From NCBI RefSeq assembly GCF_003967355.1, contig NZ_BIFH01000053.1, forward strand, positions 32,763-96,762: 64,000 nucleotides of DNA. The letters are read 5' to 3'. The translations under genes and the position numbers were made by a program. Origin of the DNA: Embleya hyalina (GTDB lineage: Bacteria; Actinomycetota; Actinomycetes; Streptomycetales; Streptomycetaceae). Positions 41,101 to 47,895 of the stretch are shown piece by piece. The notes under the pieces are model-generated. The model was not told where the DNA came from and ran no database searches. It was given only the letters and a program-made list of their open reading frames with translations. Positions within the stretch are counted from its first letter, which is position 1. Each line of letters opens with the position of its first letter.

Positions 41101-42181
41101 CGGCTCGGGGGTCGCAGACCTTATCGACACGCCATGCAGGATCGCCGACAGTTTCGGCGCGGACATCGAGTGTGGATCCAAGGCCCTCGAAAAGCAGATG
41201 GAAAGTGAGGGCTTCAAGACCGACCTCAGCGCTTGCGCCCAGGTGAAAGGCTGTGACGACTCGTGGCAGTTGGGTAAGAAAACCGAAAACTCCACTGAGT
41301 TGCTGATGGACTTGGGGGCTCTCACGAAGGTGAAAGGAATGAATCCTTGCACTCACAGCTTCGTCCCCGACACCGAAGTCCAGATGGCCGATGGTTCGCT
41401 GAAAAAGATCAAGGACATCCAACCAGGCGACGAAGTCCTTGCAACCAACCCCGAAACGGGTGCATCTAAGCCTCGCATTGTCCTTGCCTCCATCACTACC
41501 GAAGATGATAAGGAATTCGCCGACCTCACCGTTAAGGTTGACAACGACGACGCCTCCATCATCACCACCATGAATCATCCCTTCTGGGTTCCCGAACTAC
41601 GGCACTGGGTCAACGCAGGTGACTTGCAGGCAGGTCAGTGGCTGCAGACTTCGGCCGGTACGTGGGCCCAGGTCAGCGCCATTCGCCACTTTCGCAAACA
41701 ACAGCGAACCCATGATCTCACCGTTGATGACGACCATACGTACTATGTGCGGGCTGGTGCGACCGCAGTATTGGTTCACAACATCAGTTCGGAGCAGTGT
41801 CGGGGCGCTGTGCAGCAAATGGACCACGTGACGTCAGGAGTCCTAGACATCCAGGTGGATGTCGTCCCGTTCGGGAGCGGCCCTCGTTCGGGCGGATTCG
41901 TTGACGATATGGGCGACTGGGTACCCGGCATGACGCAGTCGAATTTTCATCACGTCGAGATGCAGGCTGCGGCCTATATGCGCCGCAACGATATTAAGCG
42001 CGGAGTGCTTTATATAAACCATCCGGACGGTATATGTCAATTTTGCAACGGATCGGCGTATACGCGTCCGGGCGGTCCTCCGGTCAGGCCAATTGAGGAC
42101 GCACTTCCGACGGGTGCCCAAATGTGGGTCTACAATCAAGATGGACGTTTCCTCGGTAGATTCACGGGGAACTACCGCTAG
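35123..42181 (+). CDS. Secreted RHS polymorphic toxin with Hint domain and DddA-like deaminase tip
   Basis: 2352 residues from GTG 35123 (GGGGG 9 bases upstream). Signal peptide: AARLFVTGATVLALTASVAP-AQA. Residues 150-900 are the RHS N-terminal and YD-repeat region (GSMNWSYGIAVPPAIGGTAP); YD/RHS repeats run to about 1850. The RHS-associated core, VGAREYDPTLGRFISVDPIM then TYSSNSPLTYSDPSG, ends near 1907. A linker follows, then a Hint (intein-like) domain from Cys2076 (CTHSFVPDTEVQMADGS) to VLVHN with His2219-Asn2220, which should cleave off the last 132 residues. That tip has HHVEMQAAAYMRRN (His2277, Glu2279) and NHPDGICQFCNG (Cys2305, Cys2308), plus TGAQMWVY, the zinc-deaminase motif set of SCP1.201/DddA-like cytidine deaminases. 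The tip is clearly lower in GC than the body, typical of toxin-tip exchange. Confidence 0.92.
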   Translation: MRGWSWGSRRSHRSRGAGAARLFVTGATVLALTASVAPAQAVDWIETRPDTEGWSPRDLPKTPSVGGHDAPKPDARPLTGDGHRSWKPTATAWPKAAEAETAPAPASSFVARGGSSLLAAPTGGNAPGTPVWITTPTAATPGPLRSNTHAAPPSDATTTPSRVKVTVADHTAAEKAGVDGVLITVRPTEAASNPGKVTIGVDYAGFRDAFGADWSSRLRLVSMPECALTTPDAAECRTKSPVAGGRNDRVKNRVLADVDLSATAARSANAAPGAMLLAVTADASGPSGDYKATSLSPSGQWSAGGNSGSMNWSYGIAVPPAIGGTAPALNLAYNSGSVDGRTTSTNNQASWIGEGWEYSPGFVERSYDSCARDGQDKSGEKCWSNRNSLALSLNGKSSILVQDDTDKAKWRLEGDDDSRIEPLTGAVNGDDNGEYWRLTTGDGIQYYFGVGHRPGGNNQDTPTNSTWSAPVYGNNAGEPCNKASGFDASWCQQAWRWNLDYVVDPRGGMVTYWYNAETNRYTRGAILVGSGTLTEYTRGGTLARITYGSKQTDTAQPTAQVLFDTAERCLKKDGFDCDPAKMTKANAAKWPDVPVDKQCAATGKCEEYGQSFFSTRRLTKITTQSLVGSTYRTVDEYALDQDYPDPQDGSSPTLWLNSITRTAWDGTNKIDVPSVDFVGQFMPNRVDAGGDLAPPMNRRRLKGITNETGGQTTVTYNDPECTPATLPTPDANTNACYPMWWNYDEDSEPVLHWFHKYTVAEVTEHDIDTTTPNRSTRYEYVGGAAWHRDDAELTEDKEASRPKSKDRRTWNQYRGYGQVVTRSGNPSKDPVTQSATFYLRGMDADVKKDGTKRALTLIDSTGATLVDANQHAGFAYETQTFTGAGGSVAATSLNTPFSSAVTASHARARSLPPLEARRTATSRSRARSLLADAVTWRETSKTTTFEPLHGLPETVSDKADGLPEYCTKTTYAHNTAAWIIGKPVETISLVGTCDTTKSKDTVYAWARTLYDNKPYGEVGSIGDTTSTDAVIDYKADGTPNWVTTAKSEFDAYGRVTKATDAENKTTTTAYTPAAGGLPTTVAVTGPTGWTASTTYAGARNLPVKAVDVNGLAVEQEYDVLGRLIAVWKPGHTKADNADLQFAYAPSKTGPSVVTTRTLKTDKKYAVSHRILNSFLQERQTQSSTANDDFGRLITDTFHDSLGRPIKTNQPYLNTTSNPGTTVFVGNDNEVHGQNAVVYDGQGRTTAQTFSSKGIEQWRTTTTYAGADETRVTPPTGGAATLSISDARGKPKELREYNGGTPTGDDYSKITYTYTPRGELQKVTDAGGNTWTYTYDFLGRKTHVEDPDKGPSDTRYDLVGRVIGITDARGQNLAYTYDALGRKTASYKDSVADTNLLAEWTYDRYAKGQADGSSRYVGGKTGAKYTNEITGFEPGTYRPTGTRTTIPPAEGKLAGIYTIATRYEPVLGLPVATDLPAQAGLPAETLRSTYTTQGLRTKLGGERAYLNRALYDAFGGNTRATLGDSPLQAAFTSTYDPATGRLLSTNWDKETGTTASVDAASYTYKPNGDVTSVKAVRDGTTTDTQCFAYDGHRRLKEAWTDTAGTTTLPAPNVPGIGGCTTQTPTPSTVGGPDAYWQSFDYDIVGNRTKLVDHDATDDPTKNVTTEYGYRAGTTSTDRTHRLDTVTVKTGTREAVTTGLTYDQAGNTKTRPAADSNLQTLTWNEEDKLTAVASATGTSEYLHDADGNRIIRREAGKTTLYLGTDELTTNTDQSGSVVGTRYYPTAGGATVVRNGPATLTYMAADHHGTPTSTLDAATLAATRRQSKPFGEPRGPQPTQANGQWPDDKGFLGKPMDATGLTHVGAREYDPTLGRFISVDPIMDLTDAQQMHGYTYSSNSPLTYSDPSGAREICGVLGVNDCGDFQPQPGNASSPSNPPAAPAQPVNNATRTADSSGCSNWVALNCGRVKPITPPTMTKGKVTPKRSGFMKFVAGFGSGVADLIDTPCRIADSFGADIECGSKALEKQMESEGFKTDLSACAQVKGCDDSWQLGKKTENSTELLMDLGALTKVKGMNPCTHSFVPDTEVQMADGSLKKIKDIQPGDEVLATNPETGASKPRIVLASITTEDDKEFADLTVKVDNDDASIITTMNHPFWVPELRHWVNAGDLQAGQWLQTSAGTWAQVSAIRHFRKQQRTHDLTVDDDHTYYVRAGATAVLVHNISSEQCRGAVQQMDHVTSGVLDIQVDVVPFGSGPRSGGFVDDMGDWVPGMTQSNFHHVEMQAAAYMRRNDIKRGVLYINHPDGICQFCNGSAYTRPGGPPVRPIEDALPTGAQMWVYNQDGRFLGRFTGNYR

Positions 42182-42309
42182 TCGTGGCTGAAGTGATTCG
42201 GCAAGCTGCGCCAGATGCCCTGCCGAAACATTTTTCAGTGGAATGTGTATCGGTATGGCAACTATTATTATGCGAGGCGAGGTGAATCCATGGCGTATGA
42301 TCGGGGATC

Positions 42310-43014
42310 ATGGACGAACTACTTTCAATTGAGTCGGATAGTGTCAGGCGTTTCCTCCGGCGCTGGTACGGCACCGTAGAGGTTGTGAACGACGTTCACC
42401 TCGACACTAGCTCCTGTGTGCCTGCCGAGCTGATTGAGTGGCACGCGGCGGCAGCGCATGCTCGTGGCCCGGTGACGTTCCAGGATCGGCCCGTTGCGCC
42501 TCGAGACCTTGCGCCGGACGCGCGAGGCATGCTCGAATTCTGGGTTGAGAATCAGAACGGCTATTTCTGGGCCATCGATCTCAATGATGATGCACTTCAG
42601 GTTTTCTCCAGAGAGGCAGGAGAGAGCGGTTGGGCGGGAACAGGTGAGGCTCTCGGCGATTTTCTTCTGCATTGTACCGTGCGGGAGGCTGTCATCGGGG
42701 GTGCATCCAAGTTCACTAACTTTGTTGATATTTCCGAGGTTAACGATGCTCTGGAGTCGTTTGAGCCGTTGAAGTTTGTAGCGCTCTGCAGTGAAGAGCC
42801 TCAGGTCAGGCTGTGGTGTAGCGAGGATGCGTTGGTTCGCATGACACCCCCGCCGACAGGATATGCGACTCCCGATGAGGGGCGATGGATGCTAACTTTT
42901 GCGACTCCATCTGATTATTCTATCGAGCGGTATGCGTCCCGGTTCGGCCTTAAGGGTTTGGCCGAGCTCGAGTCTGCTCGGGTGGAGCTTCCGTACGAGC
43001 CGCCGCCGTTTTAG
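42310..43014 (+). CDS. Candidate immunity protein, SUKH-like
   Basis: 234 residues from ATG 42310, 128 bases after the RHS toxin stop and on the same strand. The frame is blocked by a TGA at 42298, so this is the first start; GATCGGGG lies just upstream. The protein is acidic and soluble: FLRRWYGTVEVVNDVHLDTS at the N-terminus, AARDLAP-type loop, then GMLEFWVENQNGYFWAIDLN, a core strand typical of SUKH immunity proteins, and EALGDFLLHCTVREAVIGGA. The C-terminal half (RWMLTFATPSDYSIERYASR) may be a second SUKH-like repeat. Base composition is low-GC like the toxin tip. Its place directly after the toxin is the canonical immunity position. Confidence 0.75.
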   Translation: MDELLSIESDSVRRFLRRWYGTVEVVNDVHLDTSSCVPAELIEWHAAAAHARGPVTFQDRPVAPRDLAPDARGMLEFWVENQNGYFWAIDLNDDALQVFSREAGESGWAGTGEALGDFLLHCTVREAVIGGASKFTNFVDISEVNDALESFEPLKFVALCSEEPQVRLWCSEDALVRMTPPPTGYATPDEGRWMLTFATPSDYSIERYASRFGLKGLAELESARVELPYEPPPF

Positions 43015-44127
43015 CGCAGTGTCCGACCCCGGCAGTGGGGATGCATCGGGACTGTCGTCGAGTTCGTCGAGGCTCTCCTCGCCCTTCCCCGGGACGGTGG
43101 CACGCTCCGGTCCTTCGTGCACGGAGCGTGCCGGTGGGGGGTCCGGGTGGGCGTGCCGCAGGCGAGGAGGCGTTGTTCGGCACGGGTGGCGCGTCCGGTG
43201 TGGGCGCGGCGCATGGGCCGGTCGAGGGCGTCGGCGAGGTTCGCTTCGTGGATGTCGGCGTCGGTGTGGGGGCCGGCGGTGGCACGCACGTACCGCCGGG
43301 TGCGTTCGTCGAACGGGTGGTGGGTGTGGTCGCGGTGGATCCAGGGGATCTCGGTCAACTCGCCGTCGGGCAGGCGTACCCACACCTGGCGGCCGTCGTG
43401 GGGGTTGTGGTGGACCTCCCACTTCCCGCCGCGGGCGACGATCCCGGAGGACTGCCCGCGAAGCGGGCCCGGCACCTCGTGGTCGTAGGTGCGGTGGTCG
43501 ATGCGGATCCCGCGTTCGGTGATCGCCTGCCATCGCACCGGTAGCAACTCGAGGTAGTCGCCGCGGCTCAGCGGTACCGTGCACGTATCCGCCCGCCGCG
43601 ACCATGGCGGCCCACATCCGGTTCGGCGCCGGCGCGATCCCGGGCATCACCGGATGGCGTAGTCCTTCGTGGGGGCGGTGGTGCCGGTGCACGAGCCGTT
43701 CGTCGAGCAGGTCCTGCAACCGGGCGACGCTGAAACACGCCTCACGCCCGGCGTCTGTGCCGCGTCGGCCGGCGTCGGAGCCGGTGTACCCGGGAAGGTG
43801 TCGGCAGAACGGGGAGTTGATCGACCCGAAGGCGCGCTCGACGATGCCCTTGGCCGTCGGCGTGTACGGCGGGGCGGGCTGCACGCCGATCCCGAGCGTC
43901 TCGCACGCGGCGGTGAACGCCCTCGACAGGAAGACCCTTCCCCGGTCCACGACGACGGTCTCCGGTACGACGACCGGCCGGGGGGCAGCGCCCCCGAGGT
44001 GTTCGTCCAACGTCATCGGCCGATCGCGGGCGAACAACCGGGCGCGGGCGAAGCGCAACACGTCGGGCCATGTCGGCCGGGCGGGACGGGGGACGGCCGT
44101 CTCTGCGGGCGACGGCGCCGCGTCCAC
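43011..44127 (-). pseudogene. TnsB/Mu-type transposase remnant
   Basis: Minus strand. It starts inside the catalytic domain (TWPDVLRFARARLFARDRPM), with the second Asp block VVVDRGRVFLSRAFTAACE and the Glu block PTAKGIVERAFGSINSPF. Then comes RLQDLLDERLVHRHHRPHEG. Near 43575 the frame shifts to VPLSRGDYLELLPVRWQAIT and ERGIRIDHRTYDHEVPGPLR, with WEVHHNPHDGRQVWVRLPDG, the C-terminal beta-barrel of TnsB-like proteins. The N-terminal DNA-binding part and the first catalytic Asp are missing. It resembles, but is distinct from, the intact TnsB at 47892. Its stop overlaps the stop of the immunity gene tail to tail. Confidence 0.75.
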
Positions 44128-44611
44128 CGCCCTGGTCTCGCCCGGTTACGGCACCGCCGCCGGGATTGCCCCGGCCCATCGTTCCGTTTCCTTGACACTT
44201 CGGCTGTCCACGATCCCGGAGCCTGGGGTCGGATCACGGCCCCGACCGGCGCGTTCCCGCTCCCGGGAGCGCCCGGGATCGCCCCCGATCGTCCCTCGGT
44301 CCGCCACCTGCGCCCGTGGCGGTGGACCGTCCGGTACGGCGAGAAGTCGTGCCGAGGCAGGCGCCATGCGCAGCAGGCCGGAAGCCGATACGAGAGCGCG
44401 TTGGGGATCTCGCGTCGGGGATGCCCGGTCGATCTCCCGGCCTCGGCGGCGGCACGAGAGGGGCGAGGACCTCCCGTTCCACGTCGGACGGCGCGCGGCC
44501 CGACCACGATCCGCACCCCCTCAGAGACAGGCGACCACCGACTCGGCTTCCCTGAACGACCCTTCCGGACCCCCTCTACGTCTCCCCGGCCGTGACGTCT
44601 ACTGTGAGCCG
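44128..44611. other. Intergenic stretch without recognisable gene
   Basis: About 480 bases. Probably decayed upstream part of the old transposon; nothing identifiable. Confidence 0.35.
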
Positions 44612-45442
44612 ATGAGTGAGGACTCGAAGCCGCAGGTGTTTCCCAACCGGTGGGCCGATGCCACCGGGCCCGGCGATCGGGGTCCGGCGCGCGAGAGATG
44701 CGGGTGTATCGAATACGCCTCCCGGACACAGTCGCCGACCCGTTTCCATCCCGAACGTCAGGACACCACCGCACCGGGATGGATCCGCCTTCTCGAACTG
44801 ATCGAAGAGGCCGCGGCCGACGGACGGGAGGTCTTCAAGCCGCTGGTGGAACTCACCGCGGAGCAGCGGCGCCAGGTCGTTACGCTCCCGGCGACCATCG
44901 CCGAACTCACCTCGGTGAAACACCTCGTGCTGTACGGCAGCAACCTGGTGCGTATCCCACCCGAGATCGGTGCGATGACGAGCCTCGAGGAGTTCACCCC
45001 GTACACCTCGTACCGCCTGCACTGGTTCCCGTACGAGATCACCCGGTGCCTCAATCTTCGGCGCAGCACGGTCAGCTCCCGTGCCGTCTACGGCAACTAC
45101 AAGCAGCGGCCGCCGTTTCCGCCGCTCCGGGCCGCGGCAACCGATGATCGGGCCGCGGACCTCGACGACGTCGACCCCGGGGTGTGGGGCGCGACCGCGA
45201 TCCGCACGTGCAGCGTCTGCGACGAGCGTGTCCACGGTGCGAACCTGCGCCAGGTGTGGATCTCACTGTGGACATCCGGCGCCGACGTGCTGCCCTTGCT
45301 GGTCAACGCCTGTTCGACGGCCTGCGTCGATGCGCTGCCCGCACCGACCGAGGGCTACGTCCCGACGCCGCACACCGGCGGGCCGGACATCGGCCAGCCG
45401 CCGGCAAGTTTCTCCCCACCCCGGCTGAAGCGTAGCGAATAG
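44612..45442 (+). CDS. Leucine-rich-repeat protein with Cys pairs
   Basis: 276 residues from ATG 44612. TACTGT just upstream and absence of a ribosome site suggest a leaderless mRNA. After a variable N-terminus, residues about 65-150 read as bacterial LRRs: PLVELTAEQRRQVVTLPATI, AELTSVKHLVLYGSNLVRIP, PEIGAMTSLEEFTPYTS, PYEITRCLNLRRSTVSS. The C-terminus carries a possible metal site, IRTCSVCDERVHGANLRQVW then NACSTACVDALP (C-x2-C and C-x3-C). LRRs usually bind proteins; the partner is unknown. It separates the old and the newer transposon remnants. Confidence 0.7.
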   Translation: MSEDSKPQVFPNRWADATGPGDRGPARERCGCIEYASRTQSPTRFHPERQDTTAPGWIRLLELIEEAAADGREVFKPLVELTAEQRRQVVTLPATIAELTSVKHLVLYGSNLVRIPPEIGAMTSLEEFTPYTSYRLHWFPYEITRCLNLRRSTVSSRAVYGNYKQRPPFPPLRAAATDDRAADLDDVDPGVWGATAIRTCSVCDERVHGANLRQVWISLWTSGADVLPLLVNACSTACVDALPAPTEGYVPTPHTGGPDIGQPPASFSPPRLKRSE

Positions 45443-46091
45443 CGTCCGGTCGTCGGCGCCGCCGGCGACGTGCTCGATCCCGTCCGCACTCGCATGTGTG
45501 CTCGCTGCCGTCAAACCACCCGTGCCACAGGACGTGGAAGATACGGGGGAGAACTTCGAGCGGGTCGCCGACCACCTCGATGCCTTCGATCGGTGGCCGT
45601 TCTCGTGTGAACGCCCGGAACGCCGAGGCCATCAGCCCCGGGCGACCCCCGATACCGGGGATGTCGATACCCGGCCAGCCACCGCGGGTTCGCCGCCGAC
45701 ACCCGATCCGGCCGCCCCAACTGCCGATGGACCCAGCCGACCCGCGTACACGCCCCGGCCATCACCGCCGCGGCCTGCAGCGCTCGCAGCCCGCCCGCGC
45801 CGGGCGAGCCCGGGCAGTCGGCCGGCCGAGCGGGCTGTCCCCGTGGCGGGCGAAGAGATGCGGTACTCACGAGCGTTGTCCCGTCTCGTTGAAGTTGTGT
45901 GATCTGTAGGTGTTTGACCTGTAGTGCTGTAGATACAGCGAGACGGACGTTTCGGGTCCTGTCGGGGGTTGATCTTGATGCGGCGTTCTTGTTTTTGCAG
46001 GTGATGGGGATGTTTCTGGTTGATCTTGCAGATGAAATGAGATTTATGCAGGGGTGCCGAGACGGCTTATCTGGCTTTCGGGGACGCCACT
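45443..46091. other. A/T-richer repeat-bearing intergenic region
   Basis: No gene is convincing. From 45881 to 46075 the sequence is distinctly A/T-richer than its surroundings. It contains CTGTAG three times (45904, 45919, 45927), the inverted repeat GCTGTA-GA-TACAGC (45926-45939), an outer inverted pair CCGTCTCG (45881-45888) and CGAGACGG (45939-45946), and a direct repeat GTTGATCTTG (45968-45977 and 46019-46028). It may be a transposon end or a regulatory region. Confidence 0.4.
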
Positions 46092-46650
46092 ATGCCCGAC
46101 ACCGGCCACGCGGGACTCGATACCGTCCTGACCGCCGCTGACCTGGTCACCGGCAACGCGATGCGCTTCGGCAGCGCCCGGAGCAGTTGCTCACCTCTGG
46201 GGACGATCACCGAACCCGTGTCGGTGGCCACCGCGTCGCCGCGTCCGCGGCCTTCCCCGCGCTGCTCCCGGCGATCGAGCGCACCTACACCTTCGAACGC
46301 ACAGGACGGCAGGCCCGCCACACCGTGCTGCTCACCGACGGCGGCGTCTACGACAACCTCGGTACAGGCTCGCTCGAGCCGGGCCGCTCAACGACCTTCA
46401 CCCCGCATGTCGATGACGATTGCACGAATGGGCTGCCGCCGGACGTATCGACGGATTCACCCTGGCCTGTCTCGGCATGCGCGACGACCGCCTGCCGGCC
46501 CCGGTCCACGACCTCGTCCCCCAGGAGCAAGTGGCCCTTTACGGGACCGACTTCGCAGCAATGAGCGAGAACCACCCGCGGGCACCGGCCACCCGTGGCG
46601 AACAACTGATTCGCGTGCTTCTCCCCACTTACTGCCCGCACTTGCAGTAA
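46092..46650 (+). pseudogene. Patatin-like phospholipase, 3' part, frameshifted
   Basis: Three successive plus frames give the C-terminal half of a patatin-like serine hydrolase: DLVTGNAMRFGSARSSCSPL then GTITEPVSVATA; next VAASAAFPALLPAIERTYTF and VLLTDGGVYDNLGTGSLEPG (the D-G-G catalytic Asp motif); then RIDGFTLACLGMRDDRLPAP, EQVALYGTDFAAMSE and EQLIRVLLPTYCPHLQ. The nucleophile GxSxG half is absent and at least two frameshifts separate the blocks. A relic next to the tnsC end. Confidence 0.7.
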
Positions 46651-46837
46651 ATGCTCATGGCGCGGTCGGAAGGTGGACGGGAAGGCTCGGATACGCCACG
46701 CGCACGATTGTCACGGCCCGCGCAGATGCATGGGAGCCGTGTGGTCGGGCAGTGGGAGGCGGGCGGTGGTGATCGTCCACGTGTTCACGGGAAGGCCCTT
46801 CGGTGCGGGACCGCAGTCACGGACCCGAGGGGCGCGG

Positions 46838-47895
46838 TCACGTGTCGAGGAACGATGCGGCTTCGCGGAGGACGTCCTCCGTGATGGCTTCGCCGCCTTC
46901 CTCGATGGCGATCTGAGCGGCCTGGGAGATCAGGGGCGCGAGGTGTTCCATGCGCCCTTCGCTCAAGCGGTGCAGGAGCGCCGCGTGTTCGAGCAGGCCC
47001 TGCTTCTTGTGGTGGTGCAGGCGCAGTTTCTCGTCGAAGCCGTTCAGGGTCCTTCCCCATACCTCGGTGTAGGGGAGGGGGTTGACCCACAGGACGGGGA
47101 CAAAGTTGCGTGGGGTGGGGGTGTGCCGGGTGCCAGCGGGGCGGGGGAGGGCGGGGCTGCGTTCGCCGCGGGCCTCGTGCAGGATCTCCCGTGCGCCGGT
47201 GCCGCACCAGATGACGGTGAGGGGATCTCGGCGGACAGGAAGTCGAAGAAGTCGAAGGTCGGCTGGATGTCGTTGTTGCGGAGCCGGTCGACGCCGTCGA
47301 CCAGGACGAGGCGGGTCCGGGAGGCGCGCATCACGTGGACAGCCGGTCCGGTCCAGTCCTTCATCCGCAGGACGGATCTTCCGTCGACGTCCCTGCGGTA
47401 GAGGTCCCAGCCGAGGAAGACGGCGAGTTGGGCGGACCAGTTCACGGCGTCGTCACGGCTGGGCGGTGCGTTGACGCAGACGACCGGGATGCGGTTGGCG
47501 TCGGTGCCGTGCAGCTGCTCGATGCGGCCCTGGTGGGCGCGGCCGATCAGGTGGGTCAGGGCGGTCTTGCCGGTGCCGCGTTCGCCGTCGACGGCGGCGT
47601 GGACGCGGGCATGGACGCTTTGACGGTTGACGCGCAGGAGGCGTCTGGCCGTCTTGAGGCCGTGCTCGACGTCGGGGGTGGCGACCATGCCGAGCGAGGC
47701 GTGGTAGAGCATCCGGGGGTCGTCGTCGTGCACCGGTGTGCCGGCGGGGGCACAGTCCTGCAGGTCCGGCGGCACGACCGGGTGGCGCACCGAGGTGTCC
47801 CAGCCCGAGCGGACCGTCACGGGTTCCGGCTCGGTGACGACGCCGGGTGCCCGGCCCGGGCCGAGCGCGGCCCGGCCGGTGGAGGTGGTGCTCAT
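46838..47895 (-). pseudogene. TnsC/TniB-type AAA+ ATPase, one frameshift
   Basis: ATG 47895 overlaps the tnsB stop (ATGA). Walker A GERGTGKTALTH has Lys110. Walker B is RTRLVLVDGVDRLRNN; sensor region PTFDFFDFLSAEIP. At 47222-47225 (a run of four G on the plus strand) one base is missing. The next frame continues seamlessly with LTVIWCGTGAREILHEARGE, FVPVLWVNPLPYTEVWGRTL, KLRLHHHKKQGLLEHAALLH and GEAITEDVLREAASFLD, stopping at 46838. Full length would be about 352 residues, normal for TnsC-like transposition regulators that bind DNA and bridge TniQ to the transposase. As read, translation ends with a scrambled tail at 47044. Real mutation, sequencing error or programmed -1 slip on CCC cannot be distinguished. 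Confidence 0.75.

Noticed and set aside
42290..42380. Small ORF MAYDRGSWTNYFQLSRIV with a good ribosome site upstream of the immunity gene
   Set aside because: It is only about 28 residues and overlaps the immunity start in another frame; more likely the ribosome site helps the downstream gene.
45498..45632. Minus-strand peptide LEVLPRIFHVLWHG resembling the C-terminus of TnsA-like proteins
   Set aside because: Similarity is limited to a dozen residues, and the LRR gene separates it from the old TnsB remnant.
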